Position numbers and translations under genes: made by a program | NCBI RefSeq assembly: GCF_000745775.1 | Contig: NZ_JQJY01000008.1 | Location: forward strand, 62,001 to 126,000 | Direction of reading: 5' to 3' | Length of the DNA: 64,000 bases | From: Flavobacterium sp. ASV13 | GTDB lineage: Bacteria; Bacteroidota; Bacteroidia; Flavobacteriales; Flavobacteriaceae | Notes under the pieces: generated by a model | What the model was told of the DNA's origin: nothing | Seen by the model: only the letters and a program-made list of their open reading frames with translations | Database searches by the model: none | In this document: positions 1-8,666 of the stretch, in pieces | Layout of the letters: the number at the start of each line of letters is the position of its first letter | Position numbering within the stretch: the stretch's first letter is position 1

Positions 1-295
1 CTAATTTGTCGGCAGTTAAATTATCAACATTAAAAACAGGCCAAAAAGCTTCACATCCACCAGTACATGAAGATTGTCCGTTTGCATCTGTTGCGAAAAA
101 ATATAAAGATCTTCCACTTTTATCTGTAAGGTAAGAGCCTAAAGTAGCGCTTGTAGCAAGGTTTACTTCTGTTTTTGTAACAGGAACTTCAGGAGGAGTG
201 GGAGTAGTGTCACCACCATTGTCGCTGCTGCAGCTTATAAAAATTGATGTGATTGCAAGGGTTATTGCGGCGAATTTAAATAGTCTTAATTTCAT
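1..295 (-). CDS. Secreted-repeat lipoprotein (COG4315-like), 5' part only
   Basis: The first 98 codons of a minus-strand gene that runs off the left edge. It opens with a lipoprotein signal peptide whose lipobox Cys sits near residue 22 (FISCSSD), followed by a Thr/Pro-rich linker (about 28-42). Then comes a stretch typical of predicted lipoproteins with Yx(F/W)xxD repeats: GSYLTDKSGRSLYFFATD and a CTGGCEAFWPVF segment. The Ser/Asp residues after the lipid Cys resemble the Bacteroidota surface-export signal, so cell-surface display is plausible. Family function is unknown. No TAnnTTTG box is visible upstream. The assignment rests on the motifs; the C-terminal part is missing. Confidence 0.8.
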   Translation of the reverse strand, partial: MKLRLFKFAAITLAITSIFISCSSDNGGDTTPTPPEVPVTKTEVNLATSATLGSYLTDKSGRSLYFFATDANGQSSCTGGCEAFWPVFNVDNLTADKL

Positions 296-600
296 AATAC
301 TTTGGATTTAAGTTATGTTAAATTGAAATGGACTTTACAGACTAGTAAAGTATTTTGGTTTAATGATTTTGTATCAAGATTTTCACTTGATTTTAATGGA
401 CATTCTATTCGATAATTTTAGTATTACGAACTGTCCAGAGGAAATAATTTCAGATTTTTTAAGGGGTTCATTTTTTACTATTTTGATAAAATTCAATAGT
501 AAAACAGTCTTGCGATAGAATACCCTACCTTAAGAATTGATATTTTGAAAAAAAAAGTAAAAAAAGTCTAAGATTTTTTTAAAACCTTGTAGGATTAAGA
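296..600. other. Intergenic region, no gene seen
   Basis: About 305 bases between the divergent start of the left-edge lipoprotein and the 3' end of the TonB-dependent receptor. It holds a small inverted repeat near 332-351 (ACTTTAC...GTAAAGT). I see no convincing ORF, RNA gene or strong terminator. Confidence 0.5.
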
Positions 601-3135
601 TTAAAATGAAACTCTAAAACTCACATTTGGAGTTCGTTGCAGTGAAAATGTCTCCACTTCTTCAATAGAATTTGTTAGTGAACTTATTCTGTAATATTCG
701 CTGATTTCATTTTTTCGATTAAGGATATTTAAAATAGAAACGCCTAATTTGTACTGAATCCCATTTACAGTTTCCCACTTGTAAGTCGAAGAAAAATTGA
801 CTTGTGCAAAAGTGTGCAAATTGGTATTATTAGGTTTATTGTATACCAATGTAGGGTTTGAAAGATCAATTTGAGAATTGTCTGGAGAAGTTTTTGGTCG
901 GCCCGAAGTCCATTTTGTTCCTAAAGCAATTTTGAAATTGTTTTTCTCATAAATTCCCGCCCAGCTTGCAGTATGCATTACTTCAAAGTTGTTAGGAAAA
1001 ACGGGATATTCATAATTAATAAAATGATAATTATTGTGGTTGTAGGTATAACTCAGCCAAGTCAAAAAATGATTCATTTTTTTCTGAACAAGCATTTCTG
1101 TTCCCCAGATTTCATAATCTCCGGTTGTTTTTACAAATTCCAATTGATTCTGAAAACCTTGACTTGAGGTTGTAATTCCGGTTACTTTTTTATAAAAATT
1201 TTCGATATCAAGCAACCAGCCTTTTTTTTCATAAGATAAGTTTAATGACAGTTGTCTGCTTTTCTGAATAGGAATTGTGGAATCGTTTGAGATAATCCAT
1301 CGTCTTTTTTCAATTCCGAAATAATCTTTCTGCAAATCAATAATTTGTTGGGAATTTTGACTTTTCATTTCGCCCAGCAATTCTAAGTTCAGACTTTTAT
1401 TGATTCCATAACCAAACTGAATTCTAGGTTCGGCGATAAATTTTTTAAATTTTTCGATATAATTGATTCGGGTTCCGGCCTTAAAATAAACTCTCGAAAT
1501 GGTGTCATTGTATTTTCCTTCCAAAATTAAAGCATGTGTTCTCAAAACATCTTTAACCTTACGATAGAAATCAGGATTGGTAACATCCTCTAAATTCGTG
1601 ACACCTATTTCGTTAAACTGATAACCATCATTTAAACTAAATTTAGAGCTAAGAATATGATTGTTTTCTAAGTTAACTCCGTTATTATTAACCGTATTCT
1701 CCTGAATCGCAATTTGATTTCCAAAAGTTGAGGTCTGATTGGCTAAAAGTTCGTAAGCCGAATTATAGACATTGATTTTAGTGGTATTAAAGTTGTTCCA
1801 ATTTCTTTTCCAGGCTAAATTCCCACCATAATTCTGTTGACGCAATATGTTGTTTTCTGATCTGAAAATATCATATACCGTCGCACTTTGAAAAACTTCC
1901 AGATTATCTTTAATCGTAATTAAATCAAGTACGATTTGATCTTTGTTTCCTATTTTCTGAACATATTTTAGCGTCGCATCATAAAAGCCGAATTTCTTGT
2001 CACTTTGATAATCAACGTTTTGATTGTTTGAAAAATCAGTGATTGTGGTATTCTGAAATACTTTATTAAAATACTCTTTGTAAGTGGGCGTTTCAACAAA
2101 ATCAGTAATCGATTTACGAGCTGAAATTTCAATATAACTTTTTTTCGAAAGATTATATTTCGCATAAATATCAGCATTAATCATATTGATTCCTGCGCTA
2201 AAAGAATTTTTTTCAGCTGTTTCAGGCGTCGAAGACATGGCTACAACACTGGATACACTTTCTCCGTAAAAAGCAGAACTTCCGTTTTTATAAATTGAAA
2301 TCGTATGCGCTAAATTGGGATTGAAAACCGATATTAAACCAAAAAAATGTCCCGTTTGGTACATTCGAATTCCATTCCATAAAAACAAATTTTGATCGTG
2401 CGTACCACCGCGCACGTTGATGCTCGATACACTTTCGTCGATACTATTAACACCCGGAATCTGTTGCATGGTTTGTAAAGCATCAGGTTCAATAAGTCCG
2501 GGCAAAATTCCAAATTTCTTGGGTTTAATCTCAAACGATCCATCGACATTTTTAGAAATTCCCGAAGCCAAAATCGCATTGGTTTTAATTTCGTGAAGTT
2601 CCGTGATTTCAGGCTCCAAAAATAGTTGAAGACAATTTTCAGAATCGGAATTTCCAATTGCACTTTTTTTGGCTACAAATCCAATATGCGTGATCAGAAA
2701 TGTATTTTGATTTTCCTTTTTAAATTCAAAATAACCTTTTGAATCTGTTCTGGTTTGCGTTTTATCGGCTAAATTAATATTGGCGTTTTCTATAGGTTTC
2801 TTATCGGCATTAGAAAAAACATATCCGCAAATGATTTGAGGTTCATCACTTTTTTTATAAATATTAATGAATTGGTTTCCAATATTTTCAAATGATAAAT
2901 TGGTTTTTTTAGAAAGATATTCTAGTTTTTGCGCAAGCGAAAGTGTTTTTTTGGGCGGAATTAATTCAAGTCCAGCGATATTGTCTTCGGTGTAATTGAA
3001 GCTAACCTGATGCTGCTTTTCAATTTCAGATATGATCTTTTTAAAAGGCATGACTTGCCCTTGGCCCTGAGCAAAAAGATTGAGGGCCAGAAAAAAAAGG
3101 AAAAACAAAAAATGAAATTGTTTGGGGAGCAACAT
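601..3135 (-). CDS. TonB-dependent receptor with STN and carboxypeptidase-like domains (FecA/SusC type)
   Basis: An 844-residue outer-membrane TonB-dependent receptor. It has a signal peptide (about 1-22), an STN signalling domain (about 27-95, typical of receptors that talk to FecR anti-sigma factors), a CarboxypepD_reg-like beta-sandwich (about 103-180), then a plug (about 205-305, with SINVRGGTHDQNLFLWNG) and a C-terminal barrel ending in Phe. It lacks a SusD partner, so it fits a FecA-like receptor more than a glycan SusC. Its ATG directly abuts the stop codon of the upstream fecR-like gene, so the two are probably translationally coupled. The ligand is unknown; iron chelates or other small nutrients are possible. 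Confidence 0.88.
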   Translation of the reverse strand: MLLPKQFHFLFFLFFLALNLFAQGQGQVMPFKKIISEIEKQHQVSFNYTEDNIAGLELIPPKKTLSLAQKLEYLSKKTNLSFENIGNQFINIYKKSDEPQIICGYVFSNADKKPIENANINLADKTQTRTDSKGYFEFKKENQNTFLITHIGFVAKKSAIGNSDSENCLQLFLEPEITELHEIKTNAILASGISKNVDGSFEIKPKKFGILPGLIEPDALQTMQQIPGVNSIDESVSSINVRGGTHDQNLFLWNGIRMYQTGHFFGLISVFNPNLAHTISIYKNGSSAFYGESVSSVVAMSSTPETAEKNSFSAGINMINADIYAKYNLSKKSYIEISARKSITDFVETPTYKEYFNKVFQNTTITDFSNNQNVDYQSDKKFGFYDATLKYVQKIGNKDQIVLDLITIKDNLEVFQSATVYDIFRSENNILRQQNYGGNLAWKRNWNNFNTTKINVYNSAYELLANQTSTFGNQIAIQENTVNNNGVNLENNHILSSKFSLNDGYQFNEIGVTNLEDVTNPDFYRKVKDVLRTHALILEGKYNDTISRVYFKAGTRINYIEKFKKFIAEPRIQFGYGINKSLNLELLGEMKSQNSQQIIDLQKDYFGIEKRRWIISNDSTIPIQKSRQLSLNLSYEKKGWLLDIENFYKKVTGITTSSQGFQNQLEFVKTTGDYEIWGTEMLVQKKMNHFLTWLSYTYNHNNYHFINYEYPVFPNNFEVMHTASWAGIYEKNNFKIALGTKWTSGRPKTSPDNSQIDLSNPTLVYNKPNNTNLHTFAQVNFSSTYKWETVNGIQYKLGVSILNILNRKNEISEYYRISSLTNSIEEVETFSLQRTPNVSFRVSF

Positions 3136-4035
3136 TTATTTTTCGTCAAAAATTATTTTATTTTCTGAGACTTTTTTGGCCTCTAAATGATAAGTTGTAC
3201 TAATAATATGCAAAGCTACATTTAAGTCTTTGGCTGGTAATTTTCCTGTAAATAAAGAGGTTGTATCTTTAGAATTTAATTCGACTGTAATGTTATATTG
3301 TCTTTCAACTTCATCTAGAAGGCTTCGAATATCTTCTTTATAAAAACTTATTTGATTATCCATCCATTCAGGTTTCGATACATTTACAATTGTGTTTGTT
3401 TGGTTTTTATTTTCGAAACTAACGCTTTGTCCGTGAGTCAATACAATTTGGGTATTTGCATAATTTACTTTTACGCGTCCTTCATAACACACAACATCAA
3501 ATCTGTTTTTTCTGGCTTTAACATTGAATTGTGTTCCGAGAACAGTAACTTTTCCCAAATTGGTATGTACTTCAAATCTTCGTCCTTTTGCAACTCTAAA
3601 ATAAGCTTCTCCTTTTAGATCAAGAGTTCTATGGCTATCCCAATTTAATTTTTTGTAATTTATTTCAGAACCTGAATTTAGAACTACCGTAGAGTTGTCA
3701 GGCAATGAAAAAGTAGTTCGCTCGCCAAAACCTGCTGTTTGTGTTTGAGGTGTCAAAAAATTAAATGCAAGCGTAACGCCAAGTGCCAAAACAAATATAG
3801 CCGCCGCTCGAAAAGCCCATTTTTTGTACAACGGAACCACTTTTGGAGTTGCTTTTTTCTGTTTCAGAATATTCGACAACATAGCGTTTTCATCCAAATC
3901 ATCCATTGCTAGATGATCTGTATACTGTTTAATTTTCTGGTATTTTTCAAAATCGGGACTTGCTTCAAATGCAGCTAATTCGTCCTGAGACAAATCATTG
4001 TTGAGCCATTTTGCTAATAAGCGATTTTTTTTCAT
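3136..4035 (-). CDS. FecR-type anti-sigma factor
   Basis: Inner-membrane anti-sigma regulator of about 299 residues. The cytoplasmic N-terminus (MKKNRLLAKWL...) should bind the sigma factor. A single transmembrane segment (about 74-94) leads to a periplasmic FecR domain (VLNSGSEINYKKLNWDS, GTQFNVKA) and a C-terminal DUF4974-like region (about 230-299). The frame stays open 20 codons further upstream, but the ATG at 4033-4035 starts the typical N-terminus and the longer version would run through the promoter-like element at 4054-4084, so I chose the shorter start. It lies between the ECF sigma gene and the receptor, the classic FecI-FecR-FecA order. Confidence 0.88.
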   Translation of the reverse strand: MKKNRLLAKWLNNDLSQDELAAFEASPDFEKYQKIKQYTDHLAMDDLDENAMLSNILKQKKATPKVVPLYKKWAFRAAAIFVLALGVTLAFNFLTPQTQTAGFGERTTFSLPDNSTVVLNSGSEINYKKLNWDSHRTLDLKGEAYFRVAKGRRFEVHTNLGKVTVLGTQFNVKARKNRFDVVCYEGRVKVNYANTQIVLTHGQSVSFENKNQTNTIVNVSKPEWMDNQISFYKEDIRSLLDEVERQYNITVELNSKDTTSLFTGKLPAKDLNVALHIISTTYHLEAKKVSENKIIFDEK

Positions 4036-4053
4036 TTTCTTGTATTGTATAAT

Positions 4054-4084
4054 TAAAACAATTGGAACTAAATTTACCCTACTT
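4054..4084 (-). promoter_or_regulatory. Candidate ECF promoter upstream of fecR-like gene
   Basis: Read on the minus strand this is AAGTAGGGTAAA, ten bases, then ATTGTTTTA. The same two blocks with the same ten-base spacing occur on the plus strand at 4647-4677, ahead of the divergent lipoprotein gene. It sits just after the sigma gene stop codon and about 20 bases before the fecR-like ATG. Inference: target of the adjacent ECF sigma factor, giving autoregulation of the anti-sigma/receptor pair. Confidence 0.55.
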
Positions 4085-4600
4085 TTATAAATCAATTTCT
4101 TTACGCAAACTTACTAACGCGAGATGAATTCGTTTTTCGACAGCCTTTACGCTAATGTTTAATTCAAGTGCGATTTCACTGTATTTTTTTCCATCAATTC
4201 GATGCATCAAAAAAGCAACACGTTGTTTTTCGTTTAAGTTTTCAATTGCTTTCAGAAGTTTTGACTGAAATTGTTTTTCTTCCAAAATATATTCTGGATT
4301 TTCATTGGTTTTATCTAAACCAGTGAAGTTTTTTTCATATTTTAAAACCACTTTCTGATGCGCAATTTCATTGAGACTGCTATTATTTGCAATCGTATAA
4401 ATGTATGATTTTGCTTTTTCGAGCGGTACCGATGCACAGTTTTGCCAAAGCTTTACAAAAGCTTCCTGCGCGACATCTTCTGCCTGATTTAGATTGCCAA
4501 ATTTGTAAAAAAGAAAATTTCTAAGCGCTTTAATGTGGCTTTTAAAAAAAGACGAAAAAATAATTTCGTCGCAAGTATTTGATTCGTTTTTAGTTGGCAT
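4085..4600 (-). CDS. ECF sigma factor (FecI-like)
   Basis: RNA polymerase sigma-70 factor of the ECF family, 171 residues, the usual length. Region 2 includes NQAEDVAQEAFVKLWQNC (about 39-56). Region 4 has the helix-turn-helix LNEKQRVAFLMHRIDGKKYSE followed by ALELNISVKAVEKRIHLAL near the C-terminus. It heads the minus-strand sigma/anti-sigma/receptor module. A TACTTTTG box on the minus strand (4632 to 4625) is a possible basal promoter. The immediate downstream fecR-like gene supports control by membrane signalling. Confidence 0.9.
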   Translation of the reverse strand: MPTKNESNTCDEIIFSSFFKSHIKALRNFLFYKFGNLNQAEDVAQEAFVKLWQNCASVPLEKAKSYIYTIANNSSLNEIAHQKVVLKYEKNFTGLDKTNENPEYILEEKQFQSKLLKAIENLNEKQRVAFLMHRIDGKKYSEIALELNISVKAVEKRIHLALVSLRKEIDL

Positions 4601-4624
4601 TTAAATTTTCGATTTGATACCGTA

Positions 4625-4632
4625 CAAAAGTA
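4625..4632 (-). promoter_or_regulatory. TAnnTTTG -7 box before ECF sigma gene
   Basis: TACTTTTG on the minus strand, 25 bases before the sigma ATG. It matches the Bacteroidota -7 consensus; no TTG at the usual upstream spacing is visible. Confidence 0.4.
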
Positions 4633-4646
4633 TTTATTTTTGGTTT

Positions 4647-4677
4647 AAGTAGGGTAAAAGTAAAGCTGATTGTTTTA
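4647..4677 (+). promoter_or_regulatory. Candidate ECF promoter facing the divergent lipoprotein gene
   Basis: AAGTAGGGTAAA, ten bases, ATTGTTTTA, a spaced copy of the element at 4054-4084 in the opposite orientation. It points toward the lipoprotein gene at 4802, suggesting that the ECF sigma encoded next door also drives that gene. Confidence 0.5.
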
Positions 4678-4754
4678 TAGAGACATAAAATGTTATTTTC
4701 GTGTAATGGTTACACTTTTTAAAAGAAAAATTAAAAGCTTTAATGCCGAATTTA

Positions 4755-4788
4755 TTGAAAAACAGTTTTTTAAATTTTATTACCTTTG
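4755..4788 (+). promoter_or_regulatory. Bacteroidota housekeeping promoter for lipoprotein gene
   Basis: TTG at 4755-4757, 23 bases, TACCTTTG at 4781-4788. This fits the TTG-N17-23-TAnnTTTG consensus and ends 13 bases before the ATG at 4802. It supports the short start and gives the gene a second promoter besides the ECF-like element. Confidence 0.5.
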
Positions 4789-4801
4789 TAAAAATATAAG
4801 T

Positions 4802-5821
4802 ATGTTTCCGCTAAAAAAATATTTATCTCTAGTTGTTTTTTTGTTCTTATTGTCTTGCCAAAGTGAAATGGATGAACAGGGTAATAATACACAGGGAACA
4901 ATGACAAATTCTTCGCCTCTGACTTCCTATCTGCAAAGAGTTGCAATGGTGCAAACCGTTCAGGATAATGTAATTGACGGATCGACTTACTGTACTATAA
5001 AACCTCCATACACAGTTACTGTCAATAACACACAAATTGCGATAAACAGCGCTGCAGATTATAAAAAAGTAACCGATAATATTAATGCAAGCAATGCTGA
5101 TGATGATATCGTAAAAATAAATTTTCCGGTAACGATGGTATATTATAATTACATCGAAAAAAATATTCCAAATGAGGCCGATTTTAATTCCTTAATCGAT
5201 TATTGGAACCAATATCCGGATCTTTTATCAAAAATAAATGGATTAAATATTAATTATCCCATCACAATTAATATTTATAACAGCGCGAATCAAGCTGCAA
5301 GTTCGACAACGATTATAAGCGATCAGGCGTTTTTTAATTTTATCAAAAATTTGAACGCCAGCCAGTATATTTCGTTAAAATATCCAATTTCTATAGTGGA
5401 TTACAATAATCAGACAAAATCGCTTTCAAATAATTCAGATTTCGAAAATGCCATAAAATATGCAATCGATTATTGTCCTGAAAATAATATTGTAACGCTT
5501 GATTTTGTTGGTGCGATAACAAAAGGTTCATGGGGAATTCCTTATTATTTCAGTGATTCGGAAAAAACTTCTTCGTATAGCGGTTATTCGTTTGTTTTCA
5601 AAGGTGATAAATCGGTAGTGGCGACAAAAGGCTCAACTTCAGAAACAGGACAGTGGGATAGTAGTGTTCAAAATAATGTTAGAGAATTAAAACTAACTTT
5701 TAGCTCCGATTTATTAAGTAAACTAAACAACAATTGGAAATTGTTTGAGTTTAATAATTCTCAGGTAAGATTGCGGGATGTCAGCAATACTACTAATTAT
5801 CTGTATTTTGAGAAAAAATAA
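4802..5821 (+). CDS. Lipoprotein of unknown function with three internal repeats
   Basis: A 339-residue protein I do not recognise by family. The signal peptide ends in a lipobox (FLFLLSCQS, Cys about residue 18). The body contains three similar modules of roughly 60 residues, each with an IxxxYPITI-like strand, a Tyr/Asn-rich loop and an acidic helix (near INFPVTMVYYN, INYPITINIYN and LKYPISIVDYN). The frame is open upstream to a TTG at 4670, but the ATG at 4802 is followed directly by the signal peptide and preceded by a promoter box. It is divergent from the FecI/R/TonB-receptor module and shares its candidate ECF element, so it may be a surface binding partner of that receptor. Confidence 0.75.
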   Translation: MFPLKKYLSLVVFLFLLSCQSEMDEQGNNTQGTMTNSSPLTSYLQRVAMVQTVQDNVIDGSTYCTIKPPYTVTVNNTQIAINSAADYKKVTDNINASNADDDIVKINFPVTMVYYNYIEKNIPNEADFNSLIDYWNQYPDLLSKINGLNINYPITINIYNSANQAASSTTIISDQAFFNFIKNLNASQYISLKYPISIVDYNNQTKSLSNNSDFENAIKYAIDYCPENNIVTLDFVGAITKGSWGIPYYFSDSEKTSSYSGYSFVFKGDKSVVATKGSTSETGQWDSSVQNNVRELKLTFSSDLLSKLNNNWKLFEFNNSQVRLRDVSNTTNYLYFEKK

Positions 5822-5918
5822 AGTGTTATCTCAGTTTTATTCGGTTTAGATATTCAATATTTTTTTTGAGTTCGTGAAATAAAAAAGACAGTATTAATTT
5901 ACATATTGATTGATTTCT

Positions 5919-5926
5919 TAAATTTG
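5919..5926 (+). promoter_or_regulatory. TAnnTTTG -7 box before YheT-like gene
   Basis: TAAATTTG 29 bases before the ATG at 5956. No TTG at the standard upstream distance was seen. Confidence 0.4.
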
Positions 5927-5955
5927 TAAGAACCAACATAAAAACTTTTTTAATC

Positions 5956-6912
5956 ATGCCAATAATTGAACAATCAGAATATGATTCTCCCGCTATTATT
6001 CATCGCAACAGGCATGTCTCTACTATTTATGCCGCTTTGTTCAAAAAATTTGAAGTTCCTGGCTATACCAGAGAAAAACTTGAACTAAATGACGGCGATT
6101 TTATAAATATTGATTTTATTATAAATGATTCAAAGAAGGCAGTTATTTTATGTCATGGTTTAGAAGGTGATTCACGAAGAACTTACAATAATAGCTGTGC
6201 CTCTTATTTTGAAGAAAAAGGTTTTTCAGTTTTTGCCTGGAATAATCGCACTTGTGGAGGAGAAATGAATCGTTTGCCGAGGCTTTATCATCACGGCGCT
6301 GTTGACGATCTTGACGAGGTAGTACAGTTTGTTTTGAGAAAAGGATTCCAAGAGGTTTATATGATTGGTTACTCGATGGGAGGTGTTCAGTTGCTGAATT
6401 ATTTTGGCTGGACAAAAATCGATGAACGTATAAAAGCTGCAGTTTCGATTTCTGTTCCAACACATATTGCAACAAGCGCTGAAGTACTTAAACAAGGTTT
6501 CAACAGAGTCTACTTAAAGAATTTTACAATTGATATTAAGAAAAAGCTGAAATACAAAGCAGCGCAGTTTCCTGATTTTATAAACAGCGATCAGATTGAT
6601 AAAATCTCTTCTTTTGATGAAGTTGATCAGTATTTTACAGCACCTTTGCATGGTTTTAAGAGCAAAGATGATTATTATCAACGCGTATCTCCTGAATTTT
6701 CTCTTCAAAATATTACAACTCCGGTTTTAATAATTAATTCGCTTGATGATCCTTTTTTAGGAGAAAGATGTTACCCGAGAGCTATTGCAAAAAACAGCCG
6801 ATATGTTTATCTGGAAACTCCAAAATATGGAGGACATTGCGCTTTTCCGCTTCGTGATTCAATGTATTCTTATGCCGAGAAAAGAGCTTTTGATTTTTTT
6901 GAATCGTTGTAA
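5956..6912 (+). CDS. Alpha/beta hydrolase, YheT family
   Basis: A 318-residue cytoplasmic hydrolase of the YheT/COG0429 group. The oxyanion region is CHGLEGDSRRTYNNS, followed by FAWNNRTCGGEMNRLPRLYHHG, which is characteristic of this family. The nucleophile elbow is GYSMGG (Ser about 143). The likely acid is Asp in NSLDDPFLG and the likely base is His in YGGHCAF. The natural substrate is unsettled; carboxylesters are expected. It appears monocistronic. Confidence 0.87.
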   Translation: MPIIEQSEYDSPAIIHRNRHVSTIYAALFKKFEVPGYTREKLELNDGDFINIDFIINDSKKAVILCHGLEGDSRRTYNNSCASYFEEKGFSVFAWNNRTCGGEMNRLPRLYHHGAVDDLDEVVQFVLRKGFQEVYMIGYSMGGVQLLNYFGWTKIDERIKAAVSISVPTHIATSAEVLKQGFNRVYLKNFTIDIKKKLKYKAAQFPDFINSDQIDKISSFDEVDQYFTAPLHGFKSKDDYYQRVSPEFSLQNITTPVLIINSLDDPFLGERCYPRAIAKNSRYVYLETPKYGGHCAFPLRDSMYSYAEKRAFDFFESL

Positions 6913-6991
6913 ACTCTGGAGTAATACCTGTTTTTTATAATAAACTTTGTTGCATATTATAAGATGCAACCTATTTCAGATGCTAGTCTAA

Positions 6992-7020
6992 TTGAAAATT
7001 GTTTTGCGGTAATAACTTTG
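6992..7020 (+). promoter_or_regulatory. Promoter TTG-N18-TAnnTTTG
   Basis: TTG at 6992-6994, 18 bases, TAACTTTG at 7013-7020, 36 bases before the ATG at 7057. A good match to the Flavobacterium consensus. Confidence 0.65.
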
Positions 7021-7056
7021 ATATTGTTTTAAAGTTTAACCCAAAAAGCATTTTCC

Positions 7057-8541
7057 ATGAAAAAATTAGTTAGTATCTTTTTTCTGCTTTTGATAGTAAC
7101 AAGTTGTAAAAAAGAAACCGAAAGTACCAAAGAAACCGCTGTTTCAAATGAGTCAGAGTCAGTTTCAGATTATGAATTTGTGGGAGGCTATCCTACAGAT
7201 GCGGCAATAAAAAAAGCCTATGATGATGCCGATTTAACAAGAGCTATTCAAGCGTATAAATTTTTCTATCCAACGGTTTCTGGTGAAGGATTAGTTAAAG
7301 GAAATGACAGTATCAAGATTATTCCAAATAAATCATTTGGAACTTTAGATACCAAACCAGGACAAATTGGTTTTACCCTGAATTCAGACACACCTTACGG
7401 ACCAATCCCAATTGATCTGACTGGCGGGCCTATGATTATAGATATTCCGAAAGGCCCCCTTATTGTGGTGGCAATGGATGTCAACCAACGATGGGTAGCA
7501 GATATGGGAATTCCTGGGCCTGATGCCGGAAATGGAGGAAAGCATTTACTTTTGCCACCTGGGTATAAAGGAGCAGTACCAGCTTCAGGTTATCATGTCT
7601 GGAAATCTTCTTCAAATAATTTAACTGTAGGTATTCGTTCGCTTCCTGTTGGAGGAGATGTTCAGGCTGCCATAGCCAGAATCAAAACAGTAAAAGTATA
7701 TCCTCTGAATAAACCTGCAGACTGGAAAGAGCCAGTATGGCTTGACCTGACAGATAAACCTCAAAATACTACGCCTGTTGCTTGGGAAAATAATATCAAA
7801 TATTGGGAAAATTTAAATGATGTTATACAGCGCGAACCTGTTTATGAAGGCTACAGAAATTATTATGGCGAACTGGCAGTTTTAGGGATTAAAAAAGGAC
7901 AGCCTTTTAAACCTGATGACAGGTTAAAAGCAATTCTTGAAAAAGCAGCAAAAATAGCTAATGCACAAATGCGTGTACAATCGTTTGCTGATCGCCGTTC
8001 TGACCGTATCGTTTGGAAAGATCGTCAATGGGAATGGGTGGCACTCCGATTTGAAGATGGTGATTTTAATACACAAAATTACGTTGATCTTGATGGACGC
8101 GAAACATGGTTTTATCAGGCTATTGGAGCTTCTCCGTCTATGTTTAGAAGAAAAGAGGGCGGTGGTTCCTTGTATTGGTTAGGGCTTAAAGATGCTGAAG
8201 GAAAATATGTTGACGGTGGCAAAACGTATAAATTAACGATACCAACTCCGGTTCCGGCAAAATTATTCTGGTCGGTCACTATTTATGACGCTATAACGAG
8301 AAGTCAGGTCGCTACAGATCAAAACAAGGCTGCACTTCGTTCTTTGTTTGAGCTGAAAGACAAAATAGGCGGTAAAAGTATTGATTTATACTTTGGACCA
8401 AAAGCCCCGGCAGGTAAAGAAGGACAATGGATAAAAACGTTGCCAAACAGAGGTTGGTTTGCCTACATCCGTATTTATGGGCCTGAAACTGGTGCTTTTA
8501 ACGGTACATGGAAGCCGGGAGACTTTGAAGAAGTGAAGTAA
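7057..8541 (+). CDS. DUF1254/DUF1214 domain lipoprotein
   Basis: A 494-residue envelope protein with a lipobox (LLLIVTSCKKE, Cys about 17). The first half matches the DUF1254 pattern (FTLNSDTPYGPIPIDLTGGP, VVAMDVNQRW). The C-terminal part matches DUF1214 (ETWFYQAIGASPSMF, AKLFWSVTIYDAITRSQV, ending GAFNGTWKPGDFEEV). Function in this family is unknown. It faces a paralogue at 8667-10070 across a shared hairpin terminator. Confidence 0.8.
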   Translation: MKKLVSIFFLLLIVTSCKKETESTKETAVSNESESVSDYEFVGGYPTDAAIKKAYDDADLTRAIQAYKFFYPTVSGEGLVKGNDSIKIIPNKSFGTLDTKPGQIGFTLNSDTPYGPIPIDLTGGPMIIDIPKGPLIVVAMDVNQRWVADMGIPGPDAGNGGKHLLLPPGYKGAVPASGYHVWKSSSNNLTVGIRSLPVGGDVQAAIARIKTVKVYPLNKPADWKEPVWLDLTDKPQNTTPVAWENNIKYWENLNDVIQREPVYEGYRNYYGELAVLGIKKGQPFKPDDRLKAILEKAAKIANAQMRVQSFADRRSDRIVWKDRQWEWVALRFEDGDFNTQNYVDLDGRETWFYQAIGASPSMFRRKEGGGSLYWLGLKDAEGKYVDGGKTYKLTIPTPVPAKLFWSVTIYDAITRSQVATDQNKAALRSLFELKDKIGGKSIDLYFGPKAPAGKEGQWIKTLPNRGWFAYIRIYGPETGAFNGTWKPGDFEEVK

Positions 8542-8575
8542 ATTTATATCTAAATAGTAAAAATTCAATCAGAAA

Positions 8576-8610
8576 AAAAATCCCTATAATATATTTTTAT
8601 AGGGATTTTT
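8576..8610. terminator. Bidirectional terminator
   Basis: A-tract, TCCCTATAA, short loop, TTATAGGGA, T-tract. It lies between the 3' ends of the two convergent DUF1254/DUF1214 genes and has U-tract potential in both directions. Confidence 0.8.
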
Positions 8611-8666
8611 TCTATGTACTTATTAAAAAATTCAAGACCTCTCTGATCGTTTTTGTTTTTAAATAA

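Noticed and set aside
4670..4801. 44-residue N-terminal extension of the repeat-containing lipoprotein
   Set aside because: It uses a TTG start, runs through promoter sequence and would bury the signal peptide.
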